The notes: generated by a model not told the origin, from the sequence alone. A stretch of DNA of 64,000 nt from JANQPX01 sp039197065 (GCA_039197065.1 JBCCUL010000043.1:3975-67974), one strand, 5' to 3'. Shown: positions 43,367-52,457, counted from the first letter of the stretch. Made by a program: numbers and translations.

Positions 43367-44856
43367 TGGACTACTTCCCGATCTTCATGAGCCTTCAGGG
43401 TCGCACGGCGCTTTTGGTCGGCGGCACCGAGGCAGCCGCGCAAAAGGCCCGCCTCCTCCTCCGCGCCGGCGCCAGCCTGCGGCTGGTGGCTAAACATATC
43501 GGTCCGGAGATGCAGGCGTTGCTTGGCGAGCCGCTGGTAACGCACCGTGTACGTAGGCTGGATGAGGCGGATCTGGAGGACGTGCAGATCGTCATCGCCG
43601 CGAGCGACGTCGATACGGAAAACAAGCGTGCCGCCAGCCTCGCCCATGCGAGGAATGTACCCTACAACGTCGTCGATCAGCCCGCGGATTGCAGTTTCAT
43701 CATGCCTGCCTTCGTCGATCGCGCGCCGATCATGGTCGCTGTTTCCTCGGGCGGGGCGTCGCCGGTATTGGCGCGGCTGGTGCGGGCCAAGATCGAAGCG
43801 TTGCTGCCGCAAAAGCTCGGCGCGTTTGCCGCCCTGGCCCAGGCCTTCCGCCAACAGGTCATGCGCCGGCTGCCGGCGGCAGCGCGCCGACGCTTCTGGG
43901 AAGACGCTCTGGAAGGGGCGCCTGCGGATCGTGCGCTTGCTGACGACATGGAGGGAGCTGCCGATCTCCTGCAGCAGCAGATCGACGCCGAGGCCTGCCA
44001 GACTGCCGCTCTCTGCCGCACGGTCTGCCAGCATCCCGAACGCTGCCTTGGGCGCCGCAAGGGCGAGGTCTGGCTGGTGGGCGCTGGGCCTGGCGATCCC
44101 GATCTCTTGACCAACAAGGCGCTTCGCCTGATGCAGCGCTGCGACGTCGTTCTCCATGATCGCCTCGTGCCCAAAGCGATCCTCGACCGGATCAGACGCG
44201 ACGCCGAGATCATTCCCGTCGGCAAGGCGCCGGGCGGCAAGGGGTGGTCCCAGGATGCGATCAATCAGCTGATGATCGAACGCGCGAATGCGGGCGACCG
44301 CGTCCTGCGTCTGAAGTGCGGCGATCCGATGATTTTCGGCCGCGGCGGCGAGGAGCGCGATGCGCTGATCGCCGCTGATATTCCTGTGACGATCGTGCCC
44401 GGCATCACGGCGGGCCTTGCCGCTGCAAATGAGGTCAGTCTGGCGCTTACCGATCGACGCGTGGCCAGCCAGTGCCTGTTTACCCATGGCCAGGCTCTGG
44501 CCCAAATGGACATTGACGATCTCGCCGCCATGCGTCGGCAAAAATCGACGCTAGTGGTCTACATGGCGCGCCCTTGGATTGCCGAAATCAAGGCTCGGCT
44601 GCTCGAAGCAGGCTTTCCGCCGCAGATGCCAGCCGTCCTGGCCTCATCAATAAGCCGTCCCGATTCGGCACAGTCGGAGAGCTCGCTCAGCGAGTTGAGC
44701 GTCGAGCCTCTCGATGATGAGCAACCTTCACTATTGATCATCGGAAGGACAGCGCAGCCGTCAGCATTTCGCGATTTGGCCAAAGCTGGGCCTTCATTTG
44801 CGGGACAGCGAATGGAAATGCCTGTTCCTTCGGACAGGCGAACCGGCCTTTCATAA
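43366..44856 (+). CDS. cysG: Sirohaem synthase (precorrin-2 dehydrogenase/ferrochelatase + uroporphyrinogen III methyltransferase)
   Basis: 496-aa bifunctional enzyme making sirohaem for NirA. N-terminal dehydrogenase/chelatase (about 1-205): LVGGTEAAAQKARLLL, VVDQPADCSFIMPAFVDRAP, SSGGASPVLARL. C-terminal SAM-dependent methyltransferase (about 233-480): VWLVGAGPGDPDLLTNKALR, RLKCGDPMIFGRGGEE, VPGITAGLAAA. The linker is unusual, with four cysteines C211, C217, C221 and C227. The start at 43366 overlaps the nasA stop (TAATG) and matches other CysG N-termini. A 30-residue Ser/Asp-rich insert lies near the C-terminus. Confidence 0.95.
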   Translation: MDYFPIFMSLQGRTALLVGGTEAAAQKARLLLRAGASLRLVAKHIGPEMQALLGEPLVTHRVRRLDEADLEDVQIVIAASDVDTENKRAASLAHARNVPYNVVDQPADCSFIMPAFVDRAPIMVAVSSGGASPVLARLVRAKIEALLPQKLGAFAALAQAFRQQVMRRLPAAARRRFWEDALEGAPADRALADDMEGAADLLQQQIDAEACQTAALCRTVCQHPERCLGRRKGEVWLVGAGPGDPDLLTNKALRLMQRCDVVLHDRLVPKAILDRIRRDAEIIPVGKAPGGKGWSQDAINQLMIERANAGDRVLRLKCGDPMIFGRGGEERDALIAADIPVTIVPGITAGLAAANEVSLALTDRRVASQCLFTHGQALAQMDIDDLAAMRRQKSTLVVYMARPWIAEIKARLLEAGFPPQMPAVLASSISRPDSAQSESSLSELSVEPLDDEQPSLLIIGRTAQPSAFRDLAKAGPSFAGQRMEMPVPSDRRTGLS

Positions 44857-45279
44857 AAAAAGTGCTCCTCGAGAGCTAAGCTACTTTGATCTGTACCTAG
44901 AGATCTCCCTTGCGTCACTGCGCTATTCTTTGTGTGTGCTGATCGTCGCGCGATCCACCTTCAATGCTGGAGCGCAGATATCAGTTCCGACTCATTGGCC
45001 AGCAAGTGTCACAAAATGCACCCTCATCAACACTTTTCATACCACCCCATGAACACTTCGACGACGTCGTGCCAAAAAAATTAAAATAGAGAAATTGTTT
45101 CTTTAAAAATTCTCTAGGTTTCGTTTTGGTGAGCATGCTCAACATGCCAATTGCTTGTAATATTGATAAAAGTTAGTAAGATATGTTCTAATTTAAAAGC
45201 TATGGTGCATGCTAACTAAATATTAATCCAACTGTGGAAAGTTGGCTATCAGGTCCGCAGTGAATAGGCATTTAGTACA
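44857..45279. promoter_or_regulatory. AT-rich intergenic region with dyads
   Basis: 423 bp, much more AT-rich than its surroundings from about 45075 to 45280. It contains TAGAGAA/TTCTCTA (45087-45093 with 45110-45116) and a perfect 12-bp palindrome TGAGCATGCTCA (45130-45141). No convincing gene or terminator was found. It likely carries the promoter of the GGDEF/EAL-SBP pair. Confidence 0.45.
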
Positions 45280-47343
45280 TTGTCGAACGATCCTCCTTTC
45301 CGTGGGCTGAAGAGAGCCGATCGAGCAAGCCAGCAAGTCTCGCGCCATTATGCCTTTGCGGTCGCCATTCTCGCCGTCATGGCCGTGATGGTCGCGACTC
45401 TCGTCCTGATCACGCAGGGTCAGCATAAGGCCGTGATGCTGCTGAGCCAGAAAAATGCGGAGCAGCGCGTCACCTTCGCCAAAGCGGGATCGCTCACCCA
45501 GGCGCTCATGCGCCAGGCGATGAGTGAACAGCCGAGCCTGCACGTGATGCAGCGCATGCAAAAGGAGCTCCAGGAGACAGCAGAAACACTGCGTGCCAAT
45601 CACGAGCAGATCTATGCCGAAGCCCGGCGGATCGAAGGGGCAGGACAGGGGACGGGCCGTCTGACAACATTTTTCGACAATCCGCCCTACAATCTGGACA
45701 GCCGTCTGACCGAATTTCTGGATCGCACGGAAAAACTCGCCGGGACTCCGCCGGACCAGCTTAGCGAACGTTTTCGTCTCTGGTCGGCGCAGGATATCGC
45801 CTCCGCGCCGAATAGCGCCCTGGTTCGCGGGTTCGACGGCCTGTTTAGCGAAATGCACAAGCACAGCGAAGCGGCGACCGAGCGTGCACGCAATCTGACC
45901 TTCGCGCTGCAGCTGACCACGCTGCTGGTTCTGGTGCTCGAAGTCTTGCTGATCTTTCGCCCCCTGGTGAGACGACTTCGCCACGAGGAGGAGGAATCGG
46001 CACGCGCGACCGATCGGTTGCTCCATCTTGCCATGCACGATGAGCTGACCGACCTGCCGAACCGGAGGCGGCTGCAGCAGTCGATCGATACGCTCGGCAC
46101 CGTGGACGGACCTAAGCGCGCGACCCTTTTCATGCTCGACGTCAACGGTCTCAAGCCGATCAACGACAGTATGGGGCACCGAACCGGCGATGACGTTCTG
46201 CGCACTGTGGCGCGCCGCCTGGCGGGCATAGCCGATGATGGTCTGGCGGCGCGAATCGGCGGCGATGAGTTCGCCCTGCTCGTCTTCGAGACGCTGGACT
46301 GCGACTCGACGCTTGCCATAGCGCAACATATCGAAGCCGTCGTCAGTGAGCCCCTGGCGATCGGCGATCGGCAATTGAGAATCGGCGCCTCGATCGGCTT
46401 CGCACACTATCCCGATCAGGAGAATGATTCGCGACAACTGCTTGCCGCGGCTGACATCGCCCTTGCCGACGCCAAGAAGCAGCCGCGTGGATCGAAGATC
46501 GTTGGCTTCTCTGCAAGGTCGCGTGAGACGATTAGGCAAGCACACCACATTGAGAACGGACTGCGGCAGGCACTCGAACGAAGGGAGTTGGTGCCCTTCT
46601 TTCAGCCTCAGGTGGCGCTGTCGGATCTGCGTCATGTCGGCTTTGAGGTGCTGGCGCGCTGGAACCATCCCCAATCGGGCCTGCTGGCGCCGGTAAGCTG
46701 GCTTCCGGTCGCCGAAGATCGGGGCCTGATCGGTCAAGTTACCCGTCTGCTCACGGATCAGGTCCTGGCCGACGTCGATGCCTGGCGATGTTCAGGCCTT
46801 GCTCCGCTTCGCATCGCCATCAATATGCCGGAGGCCATTCTCGCCGGCCAGGACGGCATGGAGGAAATCATCGATACGGCTCGACGTCTGAGAGACTTGG
46901 ATACGCAGCTTGAAATCGAGGTGACGGAGAACGTCTTCATTGATCGGTCAGCGGCAGCCATACACGAAAACCTGCGAGCGGCGCGATCAGAGGGGATCAC
47001 CGTCGCCCTGGACGATTTCGGCACCGGACATGCCTCCCTTAGCCATCTGCGCGACATGCCGCTTGACATCCTCAAGATCGACCAATCCTTCATACAGAGC
47101 CTGGACGACAGACGCTCCAGCGCGCTGGTGAATATGCTGACCATGCTCGCCGGCGATCTTGGTGTGCTCACCATCGCCGAAGGTGTGGAGACCGAAACAC
47201 AGCTCGATCAATTGCGCCATTACGGCTGCGACTGCGTTCAGGGCTACCTGTTCGCGCGGCCGATGCCGGCCGAAGACGCCGAGCGCTATCTATATGATCG
47301 GGTTCGGCGGGACACGCCTGCCTTCAGAGAGTTGGTGATGTGA
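45280..47343 (+). CDS. Membrane GGDEF/EAL protein with PilJ-like periplasmic domain
   Basis: 687-aa inner-membrane protein. Helix 1 spans about residues 24-46. The helical periplasmic domain (about 47-205) starts with RVTFAKAGSLTQALMRQ, faintly like the P-box of PilJ/NarX sensors but without its Arg-Met pair. Helix 2 is at about 206-228. The GGDEF domain has GGDEF at 327-331, and the EAL domain begins with EVL at 456-458 and keeps DDFGTGHASLSHL and AEGVET, so both activities are possible. A TTG at 45280 is the only plausible start; an in-frame stop lies just upstream. The stop codon overlaps the next gene, a solute-binding protein. Confidence 0.9.
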   Translation: MSNDPPFRGLKRADRASQQVSRHYAFAVAILAVMAVMVATLVLITQGQHKAVMLLSQKNAEQRVTFAKAGSLTQALMRQAMSEQPSLHVMQRMQKELQETAETLRANHEQIYAEARRIEGAGQGTGRLTTFFDNPPYNLDSRLTEFLDRTEKLAGTPPDQLSERFRLWSAQDIASAPNSALVRGFDGLFSEMHKHSEAATERARNLTFALQLTTLLVLVLEVLLIFRPLVRRLRHEEEESARATDRLLHLAMHDELTDLPNRRRLQQSIDTLGTVDGPKRATLFMLDVNGLKPINDSMGHRTGDDVLRTVARRLAGIADDGLAARIGGDEFALLVFETLDCDSTLAIAQHIEAVVSEPLAIGDRQLRIGASIGFAHYPDQENDSRQLLAAADIALADAKKQPRGSKIVGFSARSRETIRQAHHIENGLRQALERRELVPFFQPQVALSDLRHVGFEVLARWNHPQSGLLAPVSWLPVAEDRGLIGQVTRLLTDQVLADVDAWRCSGLAPLRIAINMPEAILAGQDGMEEIIDTARRLRDLDTQLEIEVTENVFIDRSAAAIHENLRAARSEGITVALDDFGTGHASLSHLRDMPLDILKIDQSFIQSLDDRRSSALVNMLTMLAGDLGVLTIAEGVETETQLDQLRHYGCDCVQGYLFARPMPAEDAERYLYDRVRRDTPAFRELVM

Positions 47344-48590
47344 TGAGGATACCCAAGACGACGGCAGCTTTCCTGGCGTTCTGTGGGATCCTGCTGGCGT
47401 CGGCGCCCATCCGGGCCAAGACGCCGGCATTCGAGGTGATGCACTGGTGGAACTCGGCGAGCGAGGCCGCAGCGATCAATGAGATCCGGCGCGCTTTCGA
47501 AGCGCGCGGTCATCGCTGGATCGATCGATCCATGCCGTCTTACACAAGCATGCGCGCTGCGGCGATGGACCAGATTTCCGCCGGATTTCCCCCCGCCGCC
47601 ATGCAATGGCTGGCAGGGCCTGATCTGAACGACTTGAGCGATCTGCAGCTGATCATGCCGACCGAGCCTCTTGCCCAGCAGGACGGTTGGCATGAGCGCA
47701 TGTACCCCTTCGTCGCCGATCTGGCGGGTCACCATGGAGAGTTCGTCGCGCTGCCCGTATCCATCCACGCCGAGAACTGGGCCTATTTCAGCCGTTCCGT
47801 CTACGATACTGCTGGCCTGCCAGTCCCCTCAAGCTGGCGGCAATTGATTGAACAGGCACCTGCAATTCTTGACGCCGGCTTCATCCCGCTCGCGGTAGGT
47901 GGCGAATCGTGGCAGCTCAGAATCCTGTTCAGTTCGATCGTTTTGGGTACGGCCGGCAGAGAGGCGTTCGAGACACTCCTTCTTCCTGATGCCAAGCGGG
48001 ACCTCGAAGCTCCGGAAATGCGTGAGGCCTTCGATATCTTTTTGGCACTGCGCGCGTTCGTGGATGTCGATCACATCGACCGTAGCTGGCACGACGCGAC
48101 GGCTCTTGTTGTGTCGGGCCAGGCGGCTGTGCAGTTCATGGGGGATTGGGCCAAAGGCGAGTTCGTCGCTGCGGGACAGCGGCCCGAGATCGACTATGTC
48201 TGCCAGCTAGCGCCCGGCACTGGGGATGCCTATGTAACCATTGTCGATTTTTTCCTCCTCGGCATGCAGGAAGACCCGGCCCTTGCCGAAGCGCAGACGG
48301 CGTTTGCGCGCACGGTCGTCAGTCCCGAGGTGCAGACAGCCTTTGCCCGCCACAAGGGATCCATCCCGGTTTTGCGGGACGTGTCGGCCAGGAATGCAGA
48401 TCTCGACGAATGCTCGCGAGAGGCGATGGCGACGTTGAGGAAGCCAGGCGCTTTCCTGGCCTCGGCCAATCACTTTGATAACGGCAGTCATGTCGCCAAG
48501 GTCAATGCAGCGATCCGCACGATCTGGATGGACCCGTCCATGAACGCCGAACGCGCCGCCGCCTATTTGAACGATGCCATCCGCGATTGA
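47343..48590 (+). CDS. Orphan periplasmic ABC-type (sugar) substrate-binding protein
   Basis: 415-aa extracellular solute-binding protein of the MalE/UgpB-like group. A signal peptide covers about 1-27 (FLAFCGILLASAPIRA). Typical text: EVMHWWNSASEAAAINEIRRAFEARG, HAENWAYFSRSVYDTAGLP, and a Trp-containing MGDWAKGEF hinge region. No ABC permease or ATPase lies nearby; instead its ATG overlaps the stop of the GGDEF/EAL gene (TGATG). It therefore probably works as a sensor partner of that protein rather than in transport, like NspS with MbaA of Vibrio cholerae (inference). An alternative GTG one codon earlier makes no difference. Confidence 0.9.
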   Translation: MRIPKTTAAFLAFCGILLASAPIRAKTPAFEVMHWWNSASEAAAINEIRRAFEARGHRWIDRSMPSYTSMRAAAMDQISAGFPPAAMQWLAGPDLNDLSDLQLIMPTEPLAQQDGWHERMYPFVADLAGHHGEFVALPVSIHAENWAYFSRSVYDTAGLPVPSSWRQLIEQAPAILDAGFIPLAVGGESWQLRILFSSIVLGTAGREAFETLLLPDAKRDLEAPEMREAFDIFLALRAFVDVDHIDRSWHDATALVVSGQAAVQFMGDWAKGEFVAAGQRPEIDYVCQLAPGTGDAYVTIVDFFLLGMQEDPALAEAQTAFARTVVSPEVQTAFARHKGSIPVLRDVSARNADLDECSREAMATLRKPGAFLASANHFDNGSHVAKVNAAIRTIWMDPSMNAERAAAYLNDAIRD

Positions 48591-48699
48591 GGCGGCAAGT
48601 TCGGCGTAACGGAAGGCTGCTTCGGCCTTGCCTTCAAGAGATCGCCGGACCGCCGTTCACCGACTGGCGAGGCGATTTACCCCTCAACACCGACAGCAC

Positions 48700-49482
48700 T
48701 CATGCTCTCAGCTCCTGGAAGCGCAGCCGATGGGCGTGCAAGGCGTTGTAATGGACCATGAAGGTCTCGTAGTGACCGGCAACGCTTTCAGGCAGCTCGC
48801 CAGGATTTGCCGATTTGCGCGGGGTCGGCTTCAGCCCGTCGCTGTCGCGCAGCGAGGCGTGCCAGATGTCGTCGTTGCTGTCATACCAAAGCACTTCGTC
48901 GCGCGCACCAGGCTCCCAGCTGAGCGCTTCGGCGATGAAGGGAATGCCGATCGCCTCGCAATAGATGCGCACCATCGCTTCAGGGGTCTCCAGCAGGTCG
49001 TCACTATCCAGAACCGGCGGCGTCTGGCCGGTGCGGGTCTGCAGTAATTCGAACAGCGACTGCTGCGCGCCGAAGCTGATCTCGTGGGCCTCGAAGCCCT
49101 CATTCATCCCGGCCTTTTGGTAGGACCGGTGCAGCGAGGCGAGGACCTTGGCCGGATCGCGGATCAGGAAGCTGTGATCGATCCTGCTAAGGAACGTGTC
49201 GTCCCACATGTGATCGGTGTGATGCGGCATGTCCTTGACGAAGACGGGGCGTGTCTCCGCGGCTTCGAGAATGTCGTTCCATATCTTCGTGAAGGTCGCT
49301 TCGGGGCGCTGGCGTTCGGGCGTTGCCAGTCTCGGGGCCCTAGCTTCCGGGCCTTGATACCAGGCCATGCCGAAGGGCTCGTGAAAGCAGGTGAGATCGC
49401 CGCGCTGGCGCATCATCCATTCAAAAGCGGTCGAGGTCGAGCGCGGCGTCGCCCAGAGAAAGTAGATGGGATGCCCGGTCAC
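48700..49482 (-). CDS. Sulfotransferase-like family protein
   Basis: 260-aa protein resembling bacterial sulfotransferase-fold proteins. The PAPS-binding P-loop-like motif is WATPRSTSTAFEWMM near residues 10-24, and the 3'-phosphate-binding region is probably FLIRDPAKVLASLHRSYQ. It could sulfate a small molecule, or be one of the related proteins of unknown activity. It overlaps the upstream gene by ATGA at 49479-49482, so the two are coupled. No sulfate-activation genes are near. Confidence 0.8.
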   Translation of the reverse strand: MTGHPIYFLWATPRSTSTAFEWMMRQRGDLTCFHEPFGMAWYQGPEARAPRLATPERQRPEATFTKIWNDILEAAETRPVFVKDMPHHTDHMWDDTFLSRIDHSFLIRDPAKVLASLHRSYQKAGMNEGFEAHEISFGAQQSLFELLQTRTGQTPPVLDSDDLLETPEAMVRIYCEAIGIPFIAEALSWEPGARDEVLWYDSNDDIWHASLRDSDGLKPTPRKSANPGELPESVAGHYETFMVHYNALHAHRLRFQELRA

Positions 49483-50309
49483 GATAGGTCATCCTGCAGG
49501 GAGGCCAGGATATGCGGCTGCGCGCCGACGGGCGCCACGCCCAATGTCCGAAAGATATTCCAGTAGAGGGCGCAATCGGATGCGATGATCGGCTTGCCGA
49601 TAGCCGCCTCGATCTCCCGGAGAATGCTGACCGGTCGCTGCGGCAGGCCGTCTTCGCGCCGGAAATTCGGCATGCCGACGATGACGAGCGCATCGGCCTC
49701 CGGCGCCTGGCGGACCACATGGTCAAACGAGCGCGTGGCGAAATCGCCGGGGAAAATCCAGGTGGCTTCGTTCACCTCCTCTTGGGTTGCCACCAGACCC
49801 TGGTCGACGAAATTTCCGGCATAAAGAATGTCGAAGCCGCCATCCGCCAGAAACCGCGTGCTGCCGTCCAGCCAGTCAGGCCAGTAATAGCCGCCGTTTA
49901 CGGTGATGGATTTCGCGCCAATGCTCGAGAGCGCCTCGACCAGCGAGAGCCCCGCCATATGGAGCGGCACCTGATAGCTGTCCGCCATTCGGTCACAGAA
50001 CTCGCGGATGTCCGAAGGCGTCTTGCCGCCGGCATGTGACCAGTTGGTGCCGACCTGCCCGATCACATCGGCGCCCGCATTGGACATGCAATGCACGACT
50101 TCTTGGAGTTTGTGAAAATTGTCGACGCGCTCTGCGAGCTGATGCGCGTAGTCTTCTGCATGGATCAGCCGCCCATGCGCTCCCACCCCCTCCGGCGCGA
50201 TCTTCAGGAAATCATGGGGGGCGGCATCGAAGTCATGCGGCGGCGCCGTGAACCCAACCTGATGAGGAAAGATTTTCTTGGCGGGATCGTTCCAACGTTC
50301 GGGCTTCAT
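49479..50309 (-). CDS. Asp/Glu racemase-superfamily protein (maleate isomerase / arylmalonate decarboxylase-like)
   Basis: 276-aa protein of the Asp/Glu/hydantoin racemase superfamily. Fold-typical segments: PLHMAGLSLVEALSSIGAKS, NEATWIFPGDFATRS and KPIIASDCALYWNIFRTLG. In active relatives a Cys is usual in a GT-x-x-S loop and/or in a second LSC-type loop; here these regions read VGTNWSHAGG and VIVGMPNF, so both canonical cysteines seem missing (alignment by eye). It may be a divergent lyase or a non-catalytic protein. Coupled to the sulfotransferase-like gene. Confidence 0.8.
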   Translation of the reverse strand: MKPERWNDPAKKIFPHQVGFTAPPHDFDAAPHDFLKIAPEGVGAHGRLIHAEDYAHQLAERVDNFHKLQEVVHCMSNAGADVIGQVGTNWSHAGGKTPSDIREFCDRMADSYQVPLHMAGLSLVEALSSIGAKSITVNGGYYWPDWLDGSTRFLADGGFDILYAGNFVDQGLVATQEEVNEATWIFPGDFATRSFDHVVRQAPEADALVIVGMPNFRREDGLPQRPVSILREIEAAIGKPIIASDCALYWNIFRTLGVAPVGAQPHILASLQDDLS

Positions 50310-50537
50310 GATCTTTCACCTCAAAGAGCCGGGCAGGTCTTTGCCCATAAGTAAAACGTCTTGGAAATATTCTGTCACGAAGGTCAAGGAAATTGAATCA
50401 AGCAACATCAGGGATGCTGATCCAGCTCCTGAATTTCCAAGATCGAGCGCCGCCATGCGCTGCCCTGTGTCTTTGAAGCGTTTGATCCGATTTTCGCGGA
50501 CGGGCGCGACTTTCGAGCTTGTCCCCTGCCGTTCTGC
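50310..50537. promoter_or_regulatory. Intergenic promoter region with 9-bp inverted arms
   Basis: CTTGGAAAT (50360-50368) and ATTTCCAAG (50433-50441) form exact inverted arms upstream of the racemase-like gene. They may be paired operator sites or chance. Confidence 0.3.
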
Positions 50538-52145
50538 TCAGCCGTCGCTCGCGGTCGGCATTACGAAATGCTGCACGGTCGGTTCCGTGGTTTCCTTCTG
50601 AAGCGCAGCGATCCGTTCCTGGAGCTTTCGACTGTCCTCAGTCACCCTCACATGGTGGCGCTGATGATCGAGCCAAGACGCCTCCCACCAGCTTTCGACG
50701 AAGCGCTCGGGATCGGCGGCGTCGTTCATGAGGGCCCAGCGGTAGCCGCCGCCCTGGCGCCGGCTGTCGGCGAGGGCGGGCATCAGGGCCTGGAACGCCT
50801 CGCGATCGGCCGCTTCGACGCGGTAGGTGACCTGGATCATGACGGGACCATCGGGCGTCGTGTCGGTGGCGAGCACCGGCTCCGGCCAGTGCATGGAGGG
50901 CGTGAGATCCAGCGCCTCGCCCTGGCCGAGATGGGCGCGCCAGGTGAGCGGGATCACGGCGAGCGCGCCGAGCGCCGCAACGATGAGCGCCGTCGGAATG
51001 TCCCAGATCGAGGCGACCTGACCCCAGCCGAGGCTGCCGAGCGACATCGACCCGAAGAAGACGGTCAGGAAGATCGAAAGCCCGCGGGCGCGCACCCAGT
51101 CCGGCAGCGAGGTCTGGGCGGAGACGTTCAGGCTGGAGAGAACCGCAATCCAGGAAAGGCCAGCGAGGGCGGCGGCGATCACGGCGATGACTTGGCTATT
51201 CACCGTCGCCATGATCAAAAGGACCGCCGCGGTACCGATCGTGCCGCCGGCGACCAGAGCATCGGCGCCTAGGCGTTTTTTGATGACTGGGAGGAGGAAG
51301 GCGCCGACGACTGCACCTGCGCCGACGGCCGTCAGGAGAATGCCGTAGAACGTCGCGCCACCCTGCAGAACCTCGCGGGCGATCAGCGGTAGCATCGCCC
51401 AGAAGGCGCTGGCGAACACGAAGAAGGCGGCAGCACGGACGAGCGTCGCCTTCAGCGGTCCACTATAGACGGCGTAGCGAAGCCCGGCCCGGATCGCCCC
51501 ACCAATATGCTCCGGCGGCAACGTTCGGGCCGTCGTCCCCGACGACCACCACCACAGAGCGGCGACGATGCCGATGACGCTGAGCGCATTGACCAGGAAG
51601 GGGGAGGCGAGGCCGGCGCCGACGATCAGGAAACCGGCGAGTGCGGGGCCGATGGCGCGGCTGATATTGATGCCCATGGAGTTGAGCGCGATCGCCGAAG
51701 ACAGCTCCTCCTTCGGCACCAGCTTCGGCACGATCGCCTGCCAGGCCGGGGCGATGAAGGCGGCGCCGGTGCCGAAGACGAAGCTGAAGGCGAGGAGAAG
51801 CCAGGGCGTCATCAGCTGGAGATGGACGAGGGCCGCCATCAGGGCTGCGGCGATGCCCATGGCGACGTTCACCCAGATGAGCAGGCGACGCCGGTCGACG
51901 ATATCAGCGATCGCGCCTGCGAGAAGGGCGAACAGGAAGATCGGCAAGGTGGTCGCGGCCTGGACCATCGCCACCAGCATCGGCGACGGCGCAAGCTCGG
52001 TCATCAGCCATCCGGCACCGACATCATGCATCCAGGTGCCGATGTTGGAGGCGACGGTGGCGATCCAGAGGAAGGTGAAGGCGCGGTGGCGAAACGGCGC
52101 CATGGCCGATGGCGGCGACTTGCTGTCGGCGGTGATGCTGGTCAT
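50538..52145 (-). CDS. MFS exporter (EntS-like) with C-terminal monooxygenase-like domain
   Basis: 535-aa protein. Residues 1-400 form an MFS_3/EntS-type transporter of about 12 helices (FTFLWIATVASNIGTWMHD, ALLAGAIADIVDRRRLL, RARGLSIFLTVFFGSMSLG). The C-terminal 110 residues are soluble and resemble the antibiotic-biosynthesis-monooxygenase (ABM) ferredoxin-like fold (VTYRVEAADREAFQALMPAL). I use the ATG at 52145, preceded by AAGGAGG. It is last gene of the minus-strand cluster that begins at 56885. Confidence 0.88.
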   Translation of the reverse strand: MTSITADSKSPPSAMAPFRHRAFTFLWIATVASNIGTWMHDVGAGWLMTELAPSPMLVAMVQAATTLPIFLFALLAGAIADIVDRRRLLIWVNVAMGIAAALMAALVHLQLMTPWLLLAFSFVFGTGAAFIAPAWQAIVPKLVPKEELSSAIALNSMGINISRAIGPALAGFLIVGAGLASPFLVNALSVIGIVAALWWWSSGTTARTLPPEHIGGAIRAGLRYAVYSGPLKATLVRAAAFFVFASAFWAMLPLIAREVLQGGATFYGILLTAVGAGAVVGAFLLPVIKKRLGADALVAGGTIGTAAVLLIMATVNSQVIAVIAAALAGLSWIAVLSSLNVSAQTSLPDWVRARGLSIFLTVFFGSMSLGSLGWGQVASIWDIPTALIVAALGALAVIPLTWRAHLGQGEALDLTPSMHWPEPVLATDTTPDGPVMIQVTYRVEAADREAFQALMPALADSRRQGGGYRWALMNDAADPERFVESWWEASWLDHQRHHVRVTEDSRKLQERIAALQKETTEPTVQHFVMPTASDG

Positions 52146-52179
52146 GGCGTGCGCCTCCTTCTTCTGGACTAATCGACCC

Positions 52180-52446
52180 TCAGGCCGTGGTCTTTTCGCA
52201 GCCTTGAGCCTTCGGATCTTCCGGTCCGTCAGCCGAGAAGTCCTTAGCGTGCAAACAATGCTCCGCCGCCTTCGCAAAGCTCATCTGGCTCTTGGCCCAG
52301 GACGTCAGGCTTTCGCCAACCAGCATGCCGAGAAGGCCCAAAAGCGCGATGATCGGCGGGGCGGGCGAGCGCGTGTTCAAGAGCGCGTAGAGCACGCCCA
52401 CCAAGAGCCCGATCGCGAGCGAGATGATGTAGGGTTTGAGGTCCAT
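52180..52446 (-). CDS. XapX-domain small membrane protein
   Basis: 88-aa protein with two hydrophobic helices (IISLAIGLLVGVLYALL and PIIALLGLLGMLVGESL), matching the XapX (DUF1427) domain, including the SPAPPIIALLGLLGM core. The C-terminal 35 residues are soluble with two cysteines. Its function is unknown; XapX proteins often occur beside hydrolases and transporters, as here. Confidence 0.88.
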   Translation of the reverse strand: MDLKPYIISLAIGLLVGVLYALLNTRSPAPPIIALLGLLGMLVGESLTSWAKSQMSFAKAAEHCLHAKDFSADGPEDPKAQGCEKTTA

Positions 52447-52457
52447 CGATCTTTCCC

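Noticed and set aside
45400..45520. NarX/PilJ-like P-box in the GGDEF/EAL protein as a nitrate sensor
   Set aside because: AKAGSLTQALM is only faintly similar and lacks the Arg-Met pair needed for nitrate binding; proximity to nas genes is not enough.
48613..48640. Possible terminator after the binding-protein gene
   Set aside because: AAGGC/GCCTT stem is only five pairs and lacks a U tract.
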